Source: UBA1368 sp964563125 (GTDB lineage Bacteria > Bacillota > Syntrophomonadia > Syntrophomonadales > Syntrophomonadaceae). From it: a stretch of 24,379 nt of DNA. The position numbers were made by a program, and so were the translations under genes. The stretch covers positions 1 to 24,379 of the forward strand of contig CAZLVY010000031.1 in assembly GCA_964563125.1 (NCBI GenBank), read 5' to 3'. Below the pieces are notes generated by a model, which made no database searches, was not told where the DNA came from, and saw only the letters and a program-made list of their open reading frames with translations. Below are positions 6,706 to 15,520 of this stretch, piece by piece. Position 1 is the stretch's first letter. Each line of letters opens with the position of its first letter.

Positions 6706-7155
6706 TTATTCCGCGGGCTTCTCAATCTTTACACATAAGGAGTCGGGTTGCTGCTGGCAGCAGTTTTTGCTGACGTCGGCTGAGCCTTCTCTGCCTTCCC
6801 GGAAATTTTTTATCGCTTCATGCAAAGCATCAGCGGCCAGATTGGAGCAATGCATTTTAACCGGCGGCAGACCATCTAAGGCTTCGGCGACAGTTTTGTT
6901 AGTTACTTGCTCCGCCTCTTCCAGTGTTTTGCCTTTAACCATTTCAGTTACCATACTGCTGGTAGCTATAGCAGCGGCACAGCCAAAGGTTTGGAATTTA
7001 ATATCTTCTATAATGTTATCTTTTACTTCTATTTCTATATGCATAATGTCGCCGCAGGTGGGGTTGCCGACTTCGCCGACTCCGCTGGCTTTATCGATCT
7101 TGCCGACATTGCGGGGGTTCATAAAATGATCCATTACTTTTGGTGAGTATGCCAT
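6706..7155 (-). CDS. nifU: NifU/IscU-like Fe-S cluster scaffold protein
   Basis: This is a scaffold on which [2Fe-2S]/[4Fe-4S] clusters are assembled with sulfur delivered by the cysteine desulfurase. The 149-residue protein matches the N-terminal NifU/IscU domain: MAYSPKVMDHFMNPRNVG, then three ligand cysteines, Cys34 (NPTCGD, with Asp36), Cys59 (FGCAAAIATSS) and Cys103 (KMHCSNLA). It lacks the C-terminal ferredoxin/Nfu domains of full nitrogenase NifU. The last 25 residues carry an additional Cys-rich tail (SKNCCQQQPDSLC). It is the second gene after nifS. Its ribosome binding site falls in or next to the assembly gap. A housekeeping Fe-S role is more likely than nitrogen fixation, as no nif structural gene is in view. 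Confidence 0.95.
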   Translation of the reverse strand: MAYSPKVMDHFMNPRNVGKIDKASGVGEVGNPTCGDIMHIEIEVKDNIIEDIKFQTFGCAAAIATSSMVTEMVKGKTLEEAEQVTNKTVAEALDGLPPVKMHCSNLAADALHEAIKNFREGREGSADVSKNCCQQQPDSLCVKIEKPAE

Positions 7156-7162
7156 ATCTTTT

Positions 7163-7262
7163 NNNNNNNNNNNNNNNNNNNNNNNNNNNNNNNNNNNNNN
7201 NNNNNNNNNNNNNNNNNNNNNNNNNNNNNNNNNNNNNNNNNNNNNNNNNNNNNNNNNNNNNN
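7163..7262. other. Assembly gap (100 N)
   Basis: Exactly 100 undetermined bases, a conventional scaffold placeholder. The nifS gene enters the gap after 143 codons, while the family is usually about 380-400 residues. The true missing length is therefore probably around 700-800 bp, not 100. Confidence 0.99.
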
Positions 7263-7691
7263 AGCAGTATCAGGGCGCAATGCTGCCCTGAGTATATCAG
7301 GCTCTACCAGACCAACAGCATTTACCGGCAGAACAGTAAGGTCAAAGCCGTGTTTGGCAAGATACTCGCAGGTATGCAATACTGCATGGTGCTCAATAGC
7401 GGAAGTAATAATATGTTTACCTTGTTTCTGACGCTCATGAGTCATAAAGGTGATTATTGCCTGATTATCAGCTTCGGTACCTCCGGCGGTAAATATTATC
7501 TCTGCCGGTTCTGCGCCAATTAATGCTGCTATTTTTTCCCGAGCCTGTTCAACTGCCTGGGATGCCATTTGGCCTTGATAGTGAACACTCGAAGAATTGC
7601 CGTATATTTCAGTAAAATAAGGAATCATTGCTTGAAAAACTTCAGGGTCAACTGGTGTGGTGGCACTGTGATCCATATACACAGATTTCAT
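7263..7691 (-). CDS. nifS: Cysteine desulfurase NifS/IscS, N-terminal part only (cut by gap)
   Basis: This PLP enzyme converts cysteine to alanine and passes the sulfur as persulfide to the scaffold protein. The first 143 residues are visible: the start VYMDHSATTPVDP, the helix around GNSSSVHYQGQ, the PLP-phosphate motif AGGTEADN, and the catalytic His region AIEHHAVLH. The PLP lysine and the active-site cysteine lie in the missing part. The start at 7691 has AAGGAGG 8 nt upstream; the longer frame start at 7712 is upstream of that site. A reading through the N run gives a meaningless tail and must not be taken as the protein's end. It is followed by nifU on the same strand. Confidence 0.93.
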
Positions 7692-7777
7692 TTTAACAAC
7701 CTCCTTTTCCATATCTAAACTATATCTTATATATAAAAGTATCTGCCTCTTTTAGTATTTTCAGATTCTTACTCATA

Positions 7778-7786
7778 ATTATATCA
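7778..7786 (-). promoter_or_regulatory. Possible extended -10 promoter of nifS-nifU
   Basis: On the minus strand TGATATAAT gives an extended -10 box about 85 bp before the nifS start. No good -35 box is visible. The remaining 7787-8029 region holds a perfect 10-bp palindrome CACTTAAGTG (7917-7926) and a CGAAA/TTTCG hairpin (7871-7888). I could not identify a convincing sigma-G promoter for the germination operon there. Confidence 0.35.
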
Positions 7787-8029
7787 TGGAATATACACAA
7801 ACCCGATAGGATGTTTCAGGCATTTTTGCTGCGGGATTTCTATTATTTCTGCACTATCACTTGTTGCTCACGAAAACGTATTATTTCGCATATCGATTCC
7901 TTTGCGGGGAAAGATACACTTAAGTGAAATTTATTCTCCAAGTAAAATTACCGAAAGGTTTGATTATTTATTTTCAGATTATTATCAAAAAAGCTGCGTT
8001 TTTGGCGGAACTCAAATAATAAGCAGCAA

Positions 8030-9580
8030 ATGAAAGCAGAAAAGAAGGCTTCACCTGTCAATCTGTCCAGGAAATTGGAGGATAATCTGAAGAATATCAG
8101 AGACATTCTCGGTCAGAGCAGTGATATAATCATTCGTGAAATGAAGATTGGTTCAGATGCCAAGGTTGATGCAGCTATTATTTATGTTGATGGTTTAGTT
8201 GATAAGGACGTGATAAATCGTGACATCTTGCAGCCATTGATGTTTAACCTGCAATTGGTTAAGGATAAGGTAGGACAAAACCACTCCAGCCTATTAGGTT
8301 ATATTAAATCAAGTGTGTTAACCGTTGGGCAAATAGAAGCAGATTGTAATATTGACAGTGTTATCGGTAGAGTTATGACAGGATATACTGCAATTTTGGC
8401 ACAAGGCTCAACTCAGGCTCTGGTTATTGATACCAAGGGATGGGAAAAACGTGGTATTGAAAGTCCCACTAATGAGATATCAATGCGGGGGCCCAAGGAT
8501 AGTTTTACTGAAACAATGCGTATCAATACAGCGCTATTACGCAGAAAAATCCGCGACCCACAGTTAACCTTTGAGCGTCTGCAAATTGGACAAAGGTCCA
8601 AGACAGATGTTGCAGTTGCTTATATCAAGGGTATCGCTCCAGATAATCTAATCGAAGAAATCAACCAACGGCTGAAACGAATAGATACCGATGCTATTCT
8701 GGATATTGGATATATAGAACAATATATTGAAGATAGTCCGTCGTCTTTATTTCCTACTGTTGGTGCCAGTGAAAGACCGGATGTGGTGACAGCACGAATA
8801 CTGGAAGGACGGGCAGCAATATTGGTAGATGGCTCTCCGATGGCTATAACAGTGCCTTTCTTATTTATCGAAGGTTTTCAGAACCCGGATGATTATTATG
8901 CCCGTCTGTTTTTTTCCACCTTGGTGCGAGGAATTAGACTGCTGGGCTTTCTGCTCAGTGTCTATTTGCCGGGTATTTATGTTGCATTAAAATCTTTTCA
9001 TCCCGAATTATTTCCAACCCCATTGCTGATTACGGTGGCGGCAGCCAGGGAAGGACATCCTTTCCCGGTGGTGATAGAAGGCTTATTAATGCTGATCCTG
9101 TTCGAAATCCTGCGGGAGGCGGGTCTCAGGATGCCTCGCTCTCTTGGTCAGGCTGTAAGTATCGTGGGCGCACTGGTAATCGGGCAGGCAGCAGTATCAG
9201 CCGGTTTAGTAGGAGCTCCTATGGTTATAGTGGTTGCAACTACGGCTATTGCATCATTTATGGCCGTTTCCTATGCTGACCTGGGGGCCTTATTCCGGCT
9301 CATAATGACGATAGCGGCAGGTTTTCTGGGTCTATTTGGAATGATCATTATTTCGCTGGAGGTTCTAAGCTATTTGGCTGCATTACGATCCATGGGGGTA
9401 CCTTATTTGTCCCCCGTAACACCGCTCAATATTCAGGGGTTTAAAGATACCTGGCTGCGGGCACCCTTATGGGCTATGGACAACCGTCCCGCGTTTTTAG
9501 ACCCAATCGATAAAAAGCGGCAATCACCCGGTCAAATGCCGCAGCCTCCCCAAAATAATCCTAAACAGGGGAAGAGCTAA
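8030..9580 (+). CDS. gerKA: Spore germination receptor A subunit (GerA family)
   Basis: This is the A subunit of a nutrient germinant receptor in the spore inner membrane. The 516 residues give a cytosolic N-terminal half with the family motif RGPKDSFTET (153-162) and FLFIEGFQNPDDYY (277-290), followed by about five or six membrane segments between residues 300 and 445, and a short Pro/Gln-rich tail. The start ATG at 8030 has only a weak ribosome binding site (AGCAGCAA). No better start exists, because the frame upstream has no ATG, GTG or TTG before a stop. The stop TAA overlaps the next ATG by one base. The symbol gerKA follows the usual naming of unassigned clostridial receptors; the germinant cannot be read from sequence. 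Confidence 0.95.
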   Translation: MKAEKKASPVNLSRKLEDNLKNIRDILGQSSDIIIREMKIGSDAKVDAAIIYVDGLVDKDVINRDILQPLMFNLQLVKDKVGQNHSSLLGYIKSSVLTVGQIEADCNIDSVIGRVMTGYTAILAQGSTQALVIDTKGWEKRGIESPTNEISMRGPKDSFTETMRINTALLRRKIRDPQLTFERLQIGQRSKTDVAVAYIKGIAPDNLIEEINQRLKRIDTDAILDIGYIEQYIEDSPSSLFPTVGASERPDVVTARILEGRAAILVDGSPMAITVPFLFIEGFQNPDDYYARLFFSTLVRGIRLLGFLLSVYLPGIYVALKSFHPELFPTPLLITVAAAREGHPFPVVIEGLLMLILFEILREAGLRMPRSLGQAVSIVGALVIGQAAVSAGLVGAPMVIVVATTAIASFMAVSYADLGALFRLIMTIAAGFLGLFGMIIISLEVLSYLAALRSMGVPYLSPVTPLNIQGFKDTWLRAPLWAMDNRPAFLDPIDKKRQSPGQMPQPPQNNPKQGKS

Positions 9581-10779
9581 TGAAGAATAAACAGCATGCG
9601 AAAATAATTATGCTTATATTATTAAGTATTATCTCGGTATTCATAGCCGGCTGTTGGGATAGCCGTGAATTAAACAGACTGTCTATTATAGCCGGTCTGG
9701 GTTTTGACATGGATCCAGCTACTAAAAAGGTTTCGCTTACCTACCAATCAATTGTTCCCAGTCAGGTAACATCTTCTTCCAGTTCCGGTGATGGTGGAGG
9801 CGGGGGAGGCGGGGGACAAAAAGGCGGCGGGGGGCTCCAGACTATTCAACTTGATCACGGTACCGGCTCATCCCCGTATGAAGTATTAAACCGCTATACT
9901 CAGCATGGCAGTCGTATCCCATTTTATCAACACACCCAGGTTATTGTTTTAGGCAAGGATGCAGCAGAACAAGGACTATACCCGTTTTTGGACACAATCG
10001 TTAGAAACCCCGCCGGACGGCCTAATATTTTGCTGGCAATTGCAGATAAAAAAGCCAGTGATATTTTAGCAATTCAGGACGGCATGGAAAGTATTCAGGC
10101 AGTTGGAATGGCAAATATAATAAAATTATCAGCAAGATTCTCCAGATACCCGGCGGTCACCTATATGAAATTTACCTGTCGCTTGATAAGTAAAACTACC
10201 GCACCGGTTGCCCCTATAATAGGCACTTTTGAAGAAATGGGGCCGGAAGGGGAAAAACAAAAGAAGATTCGTATTAACGGGACAGCGGTTTTTAAGGGAG
10301 ATAAAATGATTGGAAAACTTAATGAACAGGAATCAAATGGACTGCTATGGGTAATTGACGAGGTAGACAAAGGATTCGTAAAAATACCTGAAGCTGACCT
10401 GCAGATTGTTGATGCTAAGACTAAAATCATTCCTGAGCTAACCGGCGGGAAAATAAAAGTTACCATTGAGATAGAAGAAGAGGCCAATCTAATACAATAC
10501 AATGTTGCAAAGAATCTAACCCCCGAAATCATTTCCCAATTGGAAAAGGCTCAGGACAAGGAAATTGAAAGCCAGGTAAAAGCTGTAATCAAGAAGTCTA
10601 TGTCACTTAATGCAGATGTTTTTGGCTTTGGAGAGGCAGTACATCGCCAATATAAAAAGGAATGGAAAGAACTGGAGCCACGGTGGGATGATATTTATCC
10701 CACTATTAAAGTATCAGTAAAGGTGAAAACCAGTTTGAATGAAGTCGGCGATATCAACAAAGCAATAATGAAGGAATAA
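9580..10779 (+). CDS. gerKC: Spore germination receptor C subunit, lipoprotein (Ger(x)C family)
   Basis: This is the lipid-anchored C subunit of the germinant receptor, exposed on the outer face of the spore inner membrane. The signal sequence (KIIMLILLSIISVF) ends in the lipobox FIAGC with Cys25, followed by the family's WDSRELN. Length (399) and the later GTAVFKGDKMIG and VFGFGEAVHR motifs fit GerAC proteins. An unusual low-complexity insert of Ser, then Gly (residues 65-85, SSSSSGDGGGGGGGG then QKGGGG) sits in the first domain. The gene starts in a TAATG overlap with gerKA, so the two are translationally coupled, and it precedes the permease gene by 24 nt. Confidence 0.95.
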   Translation: MKNKQHAKIIMLILLSIISVFIAGCWDSRELNRLSIIAGLGFDMDPATKKVSLTYQSIVPSQVTSSSSSGDGGGGGGGGQKGGGGLQTIQLDHGTGSSPYEVLNRYTQHGSRIPFYQHTQVIVLGKDAAEQGLYPFLDTIVRNPAGRPNILLAIADKKASDILAIQDGMESIQAVGMANIIKLSARFSRYPAVTYMKFTCRLISKTTAPVAPIIGTFEEMGPEGEKQKKIRINGTAVFKGDKMIGKLNEQESNGLLWVIDEVDKGFVKIPEADLQIVDAKTKIIPELTGGKIKVTIEIEEEANLIQYNVAKNLTPEIISQLEKAQDKEIESQVKAVIKKSMSLNADVFGFGEAVHRQYKKEWKELEPRWDDIYPTIKVSVKVKTSLNEVGDINKAIMKE

Positions 10780-10803
10780 AAGTAAGAGGCAGGAGTATAA
10801 TCT

Positions 10804-11904
10804 ATGTTATTGGAAAAAGGCAAAATATCCAGCTTGCAGCTAAGCACCTTATTAATAGGGTTTGTTCTTGGTTCTTCTGTTATAGTAATTCCCGGAGGAG
10901 ACGCCGGGCATGATGCCTGGATCGCGATTGCTTTAGGCTTGGTGGAAGGTTTGCTTATAGCCTGGATATTTACGGCTTTGGTCAGAAGATTTAAAGATAA
11001 GACCGTCATTGAAATTAATGAACTGGTTTTTGGAAGAGTTATAGGCAAATTGATATCGGTGCTGTTTATATGGTATTTTTTTCACCTGGGTGCACTAGTT
11101 TTGAATAATTATGTCCATTTTTTTAAATTGCAATTATACCCTAATACTCCGAAGACTGTCATGCTACTAATACTTATGCTGGTGTGTGCCTCGACTGTTA
11201 ACAGAGGTATCGAAGTATTAGTCAGGTGCAGCCTGATTTTAGTGCCGCTTACTATTGCTGTCATATTGTTAGATACGGCGTTTCTAATCCCGCATATTGA
11301 CCTCAATAACCTGATGCCTATTCTTGATGTCCCCATTGGACAATTACTGTCGGCATCACACAGTGCTGCCAGTTTTCCTTTTGCAGAAACAGTAGCATTT
11401 GTAATGGTATTGGCTTTTCTTAATAAATCGGAAAAAGGAGGACCTGCTGTTTCCAGGGGTTTAATAATAGCAGGAATCATATTGATTATTGCTTCTGTCA
11501 GAAATATTGCCGTGTTGGGACCAATGGTTGCTACCTACAACTATCCTTCCTACCAGACAGTACAAGCCATTGACATTGTGGACATTCTCACCCGTGTGGA
11601 AATATTGGTGGCCATCAATTTTATTACCATGGGGTTTCTAAAAATATCGGTTCTGCTTTATGGAACAGTTCTGGGGATGGCCCAGGTTTTTAATTTACAA
11701 AGCTACCGTCCCATTATTCTTCCGGTAGGAATCCTCATGGTAATTCTGGCTTTAACCAATGTTGGCAATACCATAGAAATGTTTGATTTTGCCAATAAAG
11801 GTTACCCAATCTATGCAGTTCCTTTTCAAATCGGCATTCCGCTTATTGTGCTTATTGTAGCTAAAGTGCGCAAGCTGCCAAAAACAGAGGAGGGCAAGCC
11901 ATGA
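10804..11904 (+). CDS. gerKB: Spore germination receptor B subunit, permease (GerAB family)
   Basis: This integral membrane subunit belongs to the amino acid/polyamine/organocation transporter superfamily and is thought to hold the germinant-binding site. The 366 residues form about ten hydrophobic helices. The start shows the family pattern KISSLQLSTLLIGFVLGSS, and a central loop has the typical PILDVPIGQLLSAS region. AGGAG lies 8 nt before the ATG. The stop codon overlaps the next gene's start (ATGA), continuing the coupled order A, C, B, D. It would assemble with the A and C subunits. Confidence 0.95.
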   Translation: MLLEKGKISSLQLSTLLIGFVLGSSVIVIPGGDAGHDAWIAIALGLVEGLLIAWIFTALVRRFKDKTVIEINELVFGRVIGKLISVLFIWYFFHLGALVLNNYVHFFKLQLYPNTPKTVMLLILMLVCASTVNRGIEVLVRCSLILVPLTIAVILLDTAFLIPHIDLNNLMPILDVPIGQLLSASHSAASFPFAETVAFVMVLAFLNKSEKGGPAVSRGLIIAGIILIIASVRNIAVLGPMVATYNYPSYQTVQAIDIVDILTRVEILVAINFITMGFLKISVLLYGTVLGMAQVFNLQSYRPIILPVGILMVILALTNVGNTIEMFDFANKGYPIYAVPFQIGIPLIVLIVAKVRKLPKTEEGKP

Positions 11905-12110
11905 TTGCCTTATTGCTTATGGGGTTCATAATTGTGGCATTAATACAAATTCCCAGCCTGATAAAGAAACAGTGGTGGAAGGAATTAATATGTTTTACGG
12001 TTTTATGGTCCATTGGTTTAGTTCTTAGTGTGATGGTAGCTATGGGAATCAGGCTGCCTCCCGTATCAACCGTAATTGGGCAATTTATAACCGGGATGTT
12101 TGGAATATAG
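11901..12110 (+). CDS. Small two-helix membrane protein of the germination operon (D-type)
   Basis: The 69-residue protein has two membrane helices (residues 2-19 and about 28-48), separated by a short basic/aromatic loop (KKQWWKEL). Small two-helix D proteins are known next to or within several gerA-family operons in Bacillus, where they modulate receptor function; this gene has the matching size, topology and position. GAGGAGGG lies 6 nt before the ATG, and the start overlaps the gerKB stop by 4 nt. Direct similarity to the Bacillus D proteins cannot be judged by eye, so the role is inferred from context. Confidence 0.75.
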   Translation: MIALLLMGFIIVALIQIPSLIKKQWWKELICFTVLWSIGLVLSVMVAMGIRLPPVSTVIGQFITGMFGI

Positions 12111-12128
12111 GCGTAAGGACATTGTGAA

Positions 12129-12584
12129 TTACTGCTGTACCTCTATAACTTCCACACTATCACCGCTTTTTACCCAACCTGAGCTGAGTGTGCGCACAAA
12201 TATTCCTTCCAGGGGCATAACACAGGTGCCAACCTGCTTTTTGATGGCGCAGGCTTTATTATGACACTCTTTGCCAATCTGGGTCACTTCCATCAAGACT
12301 TCGCCAATTTGCAGGCGGGTACCCAGGGGCAGGGCTGACACATTAATACCGTCAACAGTTAAGTTTTCCGCAAAATCCCCGTAGTTTATTACTGCACCTA
12401 AGGCACGCATTTTTTCAACACTGGATAATGACAAAAGGCTAACCTGGCGATGCCAGTCGCCACTGTGGGCATCAACTTCTATACCCCAGTCCTGCTTTAT
12501 ATAAGCTGCATCGATATTATGCTTTTTTATGCCTCTCTTCTCTGAGATATTTACCGCTAATACATGACCTTTTTGCATATTCAT
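12129..12584 (-). CDS. MOSC domain-containing protein
   Basis: MOSC domains occur at the C-terminus of molybdenum cofactor sulfurases and as stand-alone proteins, where they are thought to handle sulfur or Moco-derived groups through a conserved cysteine. The 151 residues contain the short stand-alone form: an opening VLAVNISEKRG, the HSGDWHRQVSLLS segment, GDFAENLTVDG, LPLGTRLQIGEV, then the cysteine-bearing GKECHNKACAIKKQVGTCVM and EGIFVRTL. The start at 12584 has AAAGGAG upstream. It converges on the germination operon with an 18-nt gap and no visible terminator. No molybdoenzyme gene is in view, so the acceptor is unknown. Confidence 0.88.
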   Translation of the reverse strand: MNMQKGHVLAVNISEKRGIKKHNIDAAYIKQDWGIEVDAHSGDWHRQVSLLSLSSVEKMRALGAVINYGDFAENLTVDGINVSALPLGTRLQIGEVLMEVTQIGKECHNKACAIKKQVGTCVMPLEGIFVRTLSSGWVKSGDSVEVIEVQQ

Positions 12585-12803
12585 ATATTTACTGTCTCCT
12601 TTTTGTATAGATTTAAAGGACGCTATTTTAATAAGAATTATAGAATATAAAACAAGCTATGAAAAGGTCGCTAAGCAATTAGTGATCACGGGAGTATTAT
12701 GTTGTGATTATTTAACCTGTACAATCTAAAAAAATTTAAGTAGTATTATGAACAGTGGGGAATTCGATATAATAAGAAACACATAGGATTGGTGGTATTA
12801 TTT

Positions 12804-13625
12804 ATGCATTTTAAAATGAACACAATGTATTTTAGTCCTACAGGCACTACCAAAAAAATCATCTCAGGCATAGCCGACAAAATTTTAAAAGACAGCGGCG
12901 AAACTAGAGCCATTCATACAGTTGATTTTAATTTGGCCAGTGTTAGAAAAGAACCGGTTTCTTTTACTAAAGAAGACCTGATCGTTATAGGTGTGCCGGT
13001 CTATGCAGGAAGAGTTCCCAATGTTTTGCTGGATTATTTAAATTCGATATCCGGTAATGGGGCATTAGCCGTTGCAGCAGTTGTTTATGGGAACAGAAAT
13101 TATGATGATGCTCTAATTGAATTAAAAGATATCCTGGAATCACGCGGCTTTACCGTGATTGCCGCCGGAGCATTTGTGGGCGAGCATTCATTTTCTAAAA
13201 CCCTTGCCGCCGATAGACCTGATGACAAAGACATGGAAATAGTGAATTCTTTTGCCGGGCAAATTTTTGCCAAAATCAGCAGTCAAACTCCACCTCAATC
13301 GGTACAAGTAAAGGGAAATAAACCTTACAGAAAATATTATGTGCCCCAAAAGGAAAACGGCGAAGCAGTCTATGATTTTCGCAAGATTACTCCCAAAACC
13401 AATGACGATTGCATTGATTGCAAACTTTGTGCACAAGTCTGTCCCATGGAATCCATTGATTTTGATGATGTATCCATAATTAAAGGTATTTGTATTAAAT
13501 GTTGTGCCTGTATCAAAAAATGCCCTATGCAGGCCAAGTATTTTGACAGCCCGGATTATTTGCGCCATAAAGATGAACTGGAAATAGCTTTTGCCCGCAG
13601 AAGTGAACCGGAATTATTTATTTAA
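12804..13625 (+). CDS. EFR1-type flavodoxin/2[4Fe-4S] ferredoxin protein
   Basis: This is an electron-transfer protein combining an N-terminal flavodoxin-like domain with a C-terminal bacterial ferredoxin domain. The flavin-phosphate loop is SPTGTTKK (residues 11-18), followed by VIGVPVYAGRVPN and AAVVYGNRNYDDA typical of the family. Near residue 205 two clusters of cysteines (CIDCKLCAQVCP, then CIKCCACIKKCP) should bind two [4Fe-4S] clusters. The start ATG at 12804 has GGTGG 8 nt upstream; a longer TTG frame at 12789 would place the start before that site. It stands alone between convergent neighbours. The physiological partner cannot be told from context. Confidence 0.92.
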   Translation: MHFKMNTMYFSPTGTTKKIISGIADKILKDSGETRAIHTVDFNLASVRKEPVSFTKEDLIVIGVPVYAGRVPNVLLDYLNSISGNGALAVAAVVYGNRNYDDALIELKDILESRGFTVIAAGAFVGEHSFSKTLAADRPDDKDMEIVNSFAGQIFAKISSQTPPQSVQVKGNKPYRKYYVPQKENGEAVYDFRKITPKTNDDCIDCKLCAQVCPMESIDFDDVSIIKGICIKCCACIKKCPMQAKYFDSPDYLRHKDELEIAFARRSEPELFI

Positions 13626-13670
13626 GTGCCAGGCAGGGGAAACTTTTTTTAAAGAGTGCCGTTAATAGTC

Positions 13671-14375
13671 CTAATCAGAAGATGTAATGCTCCTGGGCCA
13701 AAATATTGGATCCATAGAGCGGCCAATATCCAGGGCTGCCTTTTGATATCCGGCTATTAACGGTGCTAATATTACTGCATTAGATCCAGCGGAGAGCAGA
13801 GCAATATCAAAATCCATAGTTTTGATCTCCCTTTCAACTTGACTGATTTGATTGTAGTGTTCGATATTAATGATCCCTGCCGGGTGCACACCTAAATAAT
13901 TTTTTAAATAATCAGCAAACCTATTTGCCAGTTTACCAATCAGCAAAACCTTAAATTCTTTTAGAAGTAATTTAAAATCATTACTTCTGGGTAAATACAT
14001 ATTGATAAATGCATAGCATATGTCACGCGGTCTTATATCATATTTGGCAAATACTGCTTCTGTAAGGGGTTTCCACTCATATGAATCGCTTTGATGCAGT
14101 ACACCTACCATATCGGCCTGCTTTAAGCTTATGATTAAACGGTCTCTGGCTTCATAATTAGGTAAGGTGATTCCGGTCCAATCAGGACATTTTGCCCACC
14201 AGATCTGCTTTATATTTTCCTCCGAGTAGACAGACCCTTGTGCCAATACCTGATTTTCCGCATCACCTACTCTTACCAGTGAAAAACCAATATTATTTCG
14301 TAAACAGTAACGAATCCTTCTGATAATATCTGGCAACTCTGCAAAGTCCTCTTTATATATATAAAAACCAGACAT
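13671..14375 (-). CDS. GT-D fold (DUF1792-like) putative glycosyltransferase
   Basis: The 234-residue protein resembles GT-D-type glycosyltransferases, known from the DUF1792 domain of Streptococcus parasanguinis. Residues 31-40 read FSLVRVGDAE, matching the SLxRxGDGE pattern whose acidic residues bind the metal/nucleotide sugar. The C-terminal part (DIALLSAGSNAVILAPLIAG, then ALDIGRSMD) is the other conserved block. The start at 14375 has AAGGAGG 8 nt upstream; the longer open frame to 14594 has no such support and runs into the divergent gene. It is divergent from, and homologous to, the next gene. Donor and acceptor are unknown. Confidence 0.78.
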   Translation of the reverse strand: MSGFYIYKEDFAELPDIIRRIRYCLRNNIGFSLVRVGDAENQVLAQGSVYSEENIKQIWWAKCPDWTGITLPNYEARDRLIISLKQADMVGVLHQSDSYEWKPLTEAVFAKYDIRPRDICYAFINMYLPRSNDFKLLLKEFKVLLIGKLANRFADYLKNYLGVHPAGIINIEHYNQISQVEREIKTMDFDIALLSAGSNAVILAPLIAGYQKAALDIGRSMDPIFWPRSITSSD

Positions 14376-14558
14376 ATCAAGAGCCTCCTTACAGTAACAA
14401 ATCTTTTCCGGCAAGTAACCTCTGCTATTGATATTGAATAAGCTAAAAAAGGTTCTAAATATTAATATGCAACACTCAGTAATATTGTTATTTTGGTCTT
14501 GCGCGGGGAAATAAAATTTTAAATGTATTTTATAATTTTTATTAGGAAGTGAGGCTAT

Positions 14559-15512
14559 ATGCGTATTAAGGAAGGCGTAAAATTGTTTGCTCACAAGGAT
14601 GGGCCGCTTTTCTATAAATTTTCCCAGGCATCAGAAGAGGCAGCCAGCGGGCTTGAACAAAGAGGCAACGCCAGCAAAAGCCGAGCTAAAATAAAGTACA
14701 GTACCAGAAATAGATCAGGCATCTCACCTGTTCCAATTGATATAGTCAGCCAGCCTTTAGTTTTGTCGTGCTCAAACCTGATGGATAAGATTTTACATGC
14801 ACTGGATAACAAACAATCACTATCCGTAATATCTGTCGGTGCAACGGAAGCTTTTGTTATGGCTCAGTACATTATTTACTCAGAGGAAGAATTTATGAGT
14901 CATGGTGAAGCCTATAATGCAAATCTGGGCATTCAAAGCGGTTTTTATCACCGGGGTATTCGTTTTCCCAACATAGAAGCAAGAAATGAAGCTGTTGCTG
15001 CTGCTAAACAAGCGGATATAGTTGGTTACAACATGATCGTTGATACTGCCAGAGAGCTGACAGAAAAGGTTTTCACTGCATATAGCATTAGTCCCCAATT
15101 TGTTTTCGAAGCCAATCTTCGCCGTGTGTTCATGTTTTCGCAAATTCATAAATTCGAACAGATGCTAAAGGACAAAAAAATATTCCTAATTGGCTCGCTG
15201 GCTTCCGAAGCGGAAAAAGCTCTTAACCAAAAACTGCAGAGCCGCTTAAATTTTAATATTGTTGGTTCAATCAGTATTTTGGAATATGAAGAACTGCCCA
15301 GAGTCAGAGCCCAGGTTTCCAAATATCAGTTTGATATTTGTTTGATCTCAGCGGGGGTAAACGCTTTAATACTTGCACCATATATAGCAAAAACTTATGG
15401 AAAAGTAGCTATTGATATTGGTTGGGGAATGCAGAGTCTTATCACTGATCAAGTAGTAACCGATGCATGGATCGATGAAATTATAGGCATTGATAAACTG
15501 CTTCAGATGTAA
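14559..15512 (+). CDS. GT-D fold-like protein with altered metal-binding motif, paralogue of the neighbour
   Basis: The 317 residues comprise a polar N-terminal extension of about 80 residues and a domain colinear with the divergent neighbour. Shared blocks are SLSVISVGATEAFVMAQ (87-103), FPNIEARNEAVAAAKQADIVG, KIFLIGSLASEAEKAL, and DICLISAGVNALILAPYIAK then AIDIGWGM. In the first block the neighbour's GDAE is GATE (94-97), so the aspartate is gone while the glutamate remains. That may mean lost catalysis, a binding or partner role, or a variant metal site. The ATG at 14559 is preceded by GTGAGG at 4 nt. The first palindromic-repeat base lies 9 nt after the stop. Function otherwise unknown. 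Confidence 0.72.
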   Translation: MRIKEGVKLFAHKDGPLFYKFSQASEEAASGLEQRGNASKSRAKIKYSTRNRSGISPVPIDIVSQPLVLSCSNLMDKILHALDNKQSLSVISVGATEAFVMAQYIIYSEEEFMSHGEAYNANLGIQSGFYHRGIRFPNIEARNEAVAAAKQADIVGYNMIVDTARELTEKVFTAYSISPQFVFEANLRRVFMFSQIHKFEQMLKDKKIFLIGSLASEAEKALNQKLQSRLNFNIVGSISILEYEELPRVRAQVSKYQFDICLISAGVNALILAPYIAKTYGKVAIDIGWGMQSLITDQVVTDAWIDEIIGIDKLLQM

Positions 15513-15520
15513 TTCTGTGA

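Noticed and set aside
7134..7262. Apparent C-terminus of NifS read through the N run
   Set aside because: The frame after the gap is arbitrary and the residues do not match the NifS end; the real end is missing.
7924..8021. 32-codon GTG-initiated frame just before gerKA
   Set aside because: No ribosome binding site, and the sequence looks like random A/T-rich coding.
14376..14594. N-terminal extension of the minus-strand GT-D protein
   Set aside because: A strong ribosome binding site points to the ATG at 14375, and the extension overlaps the divergent gene's start.
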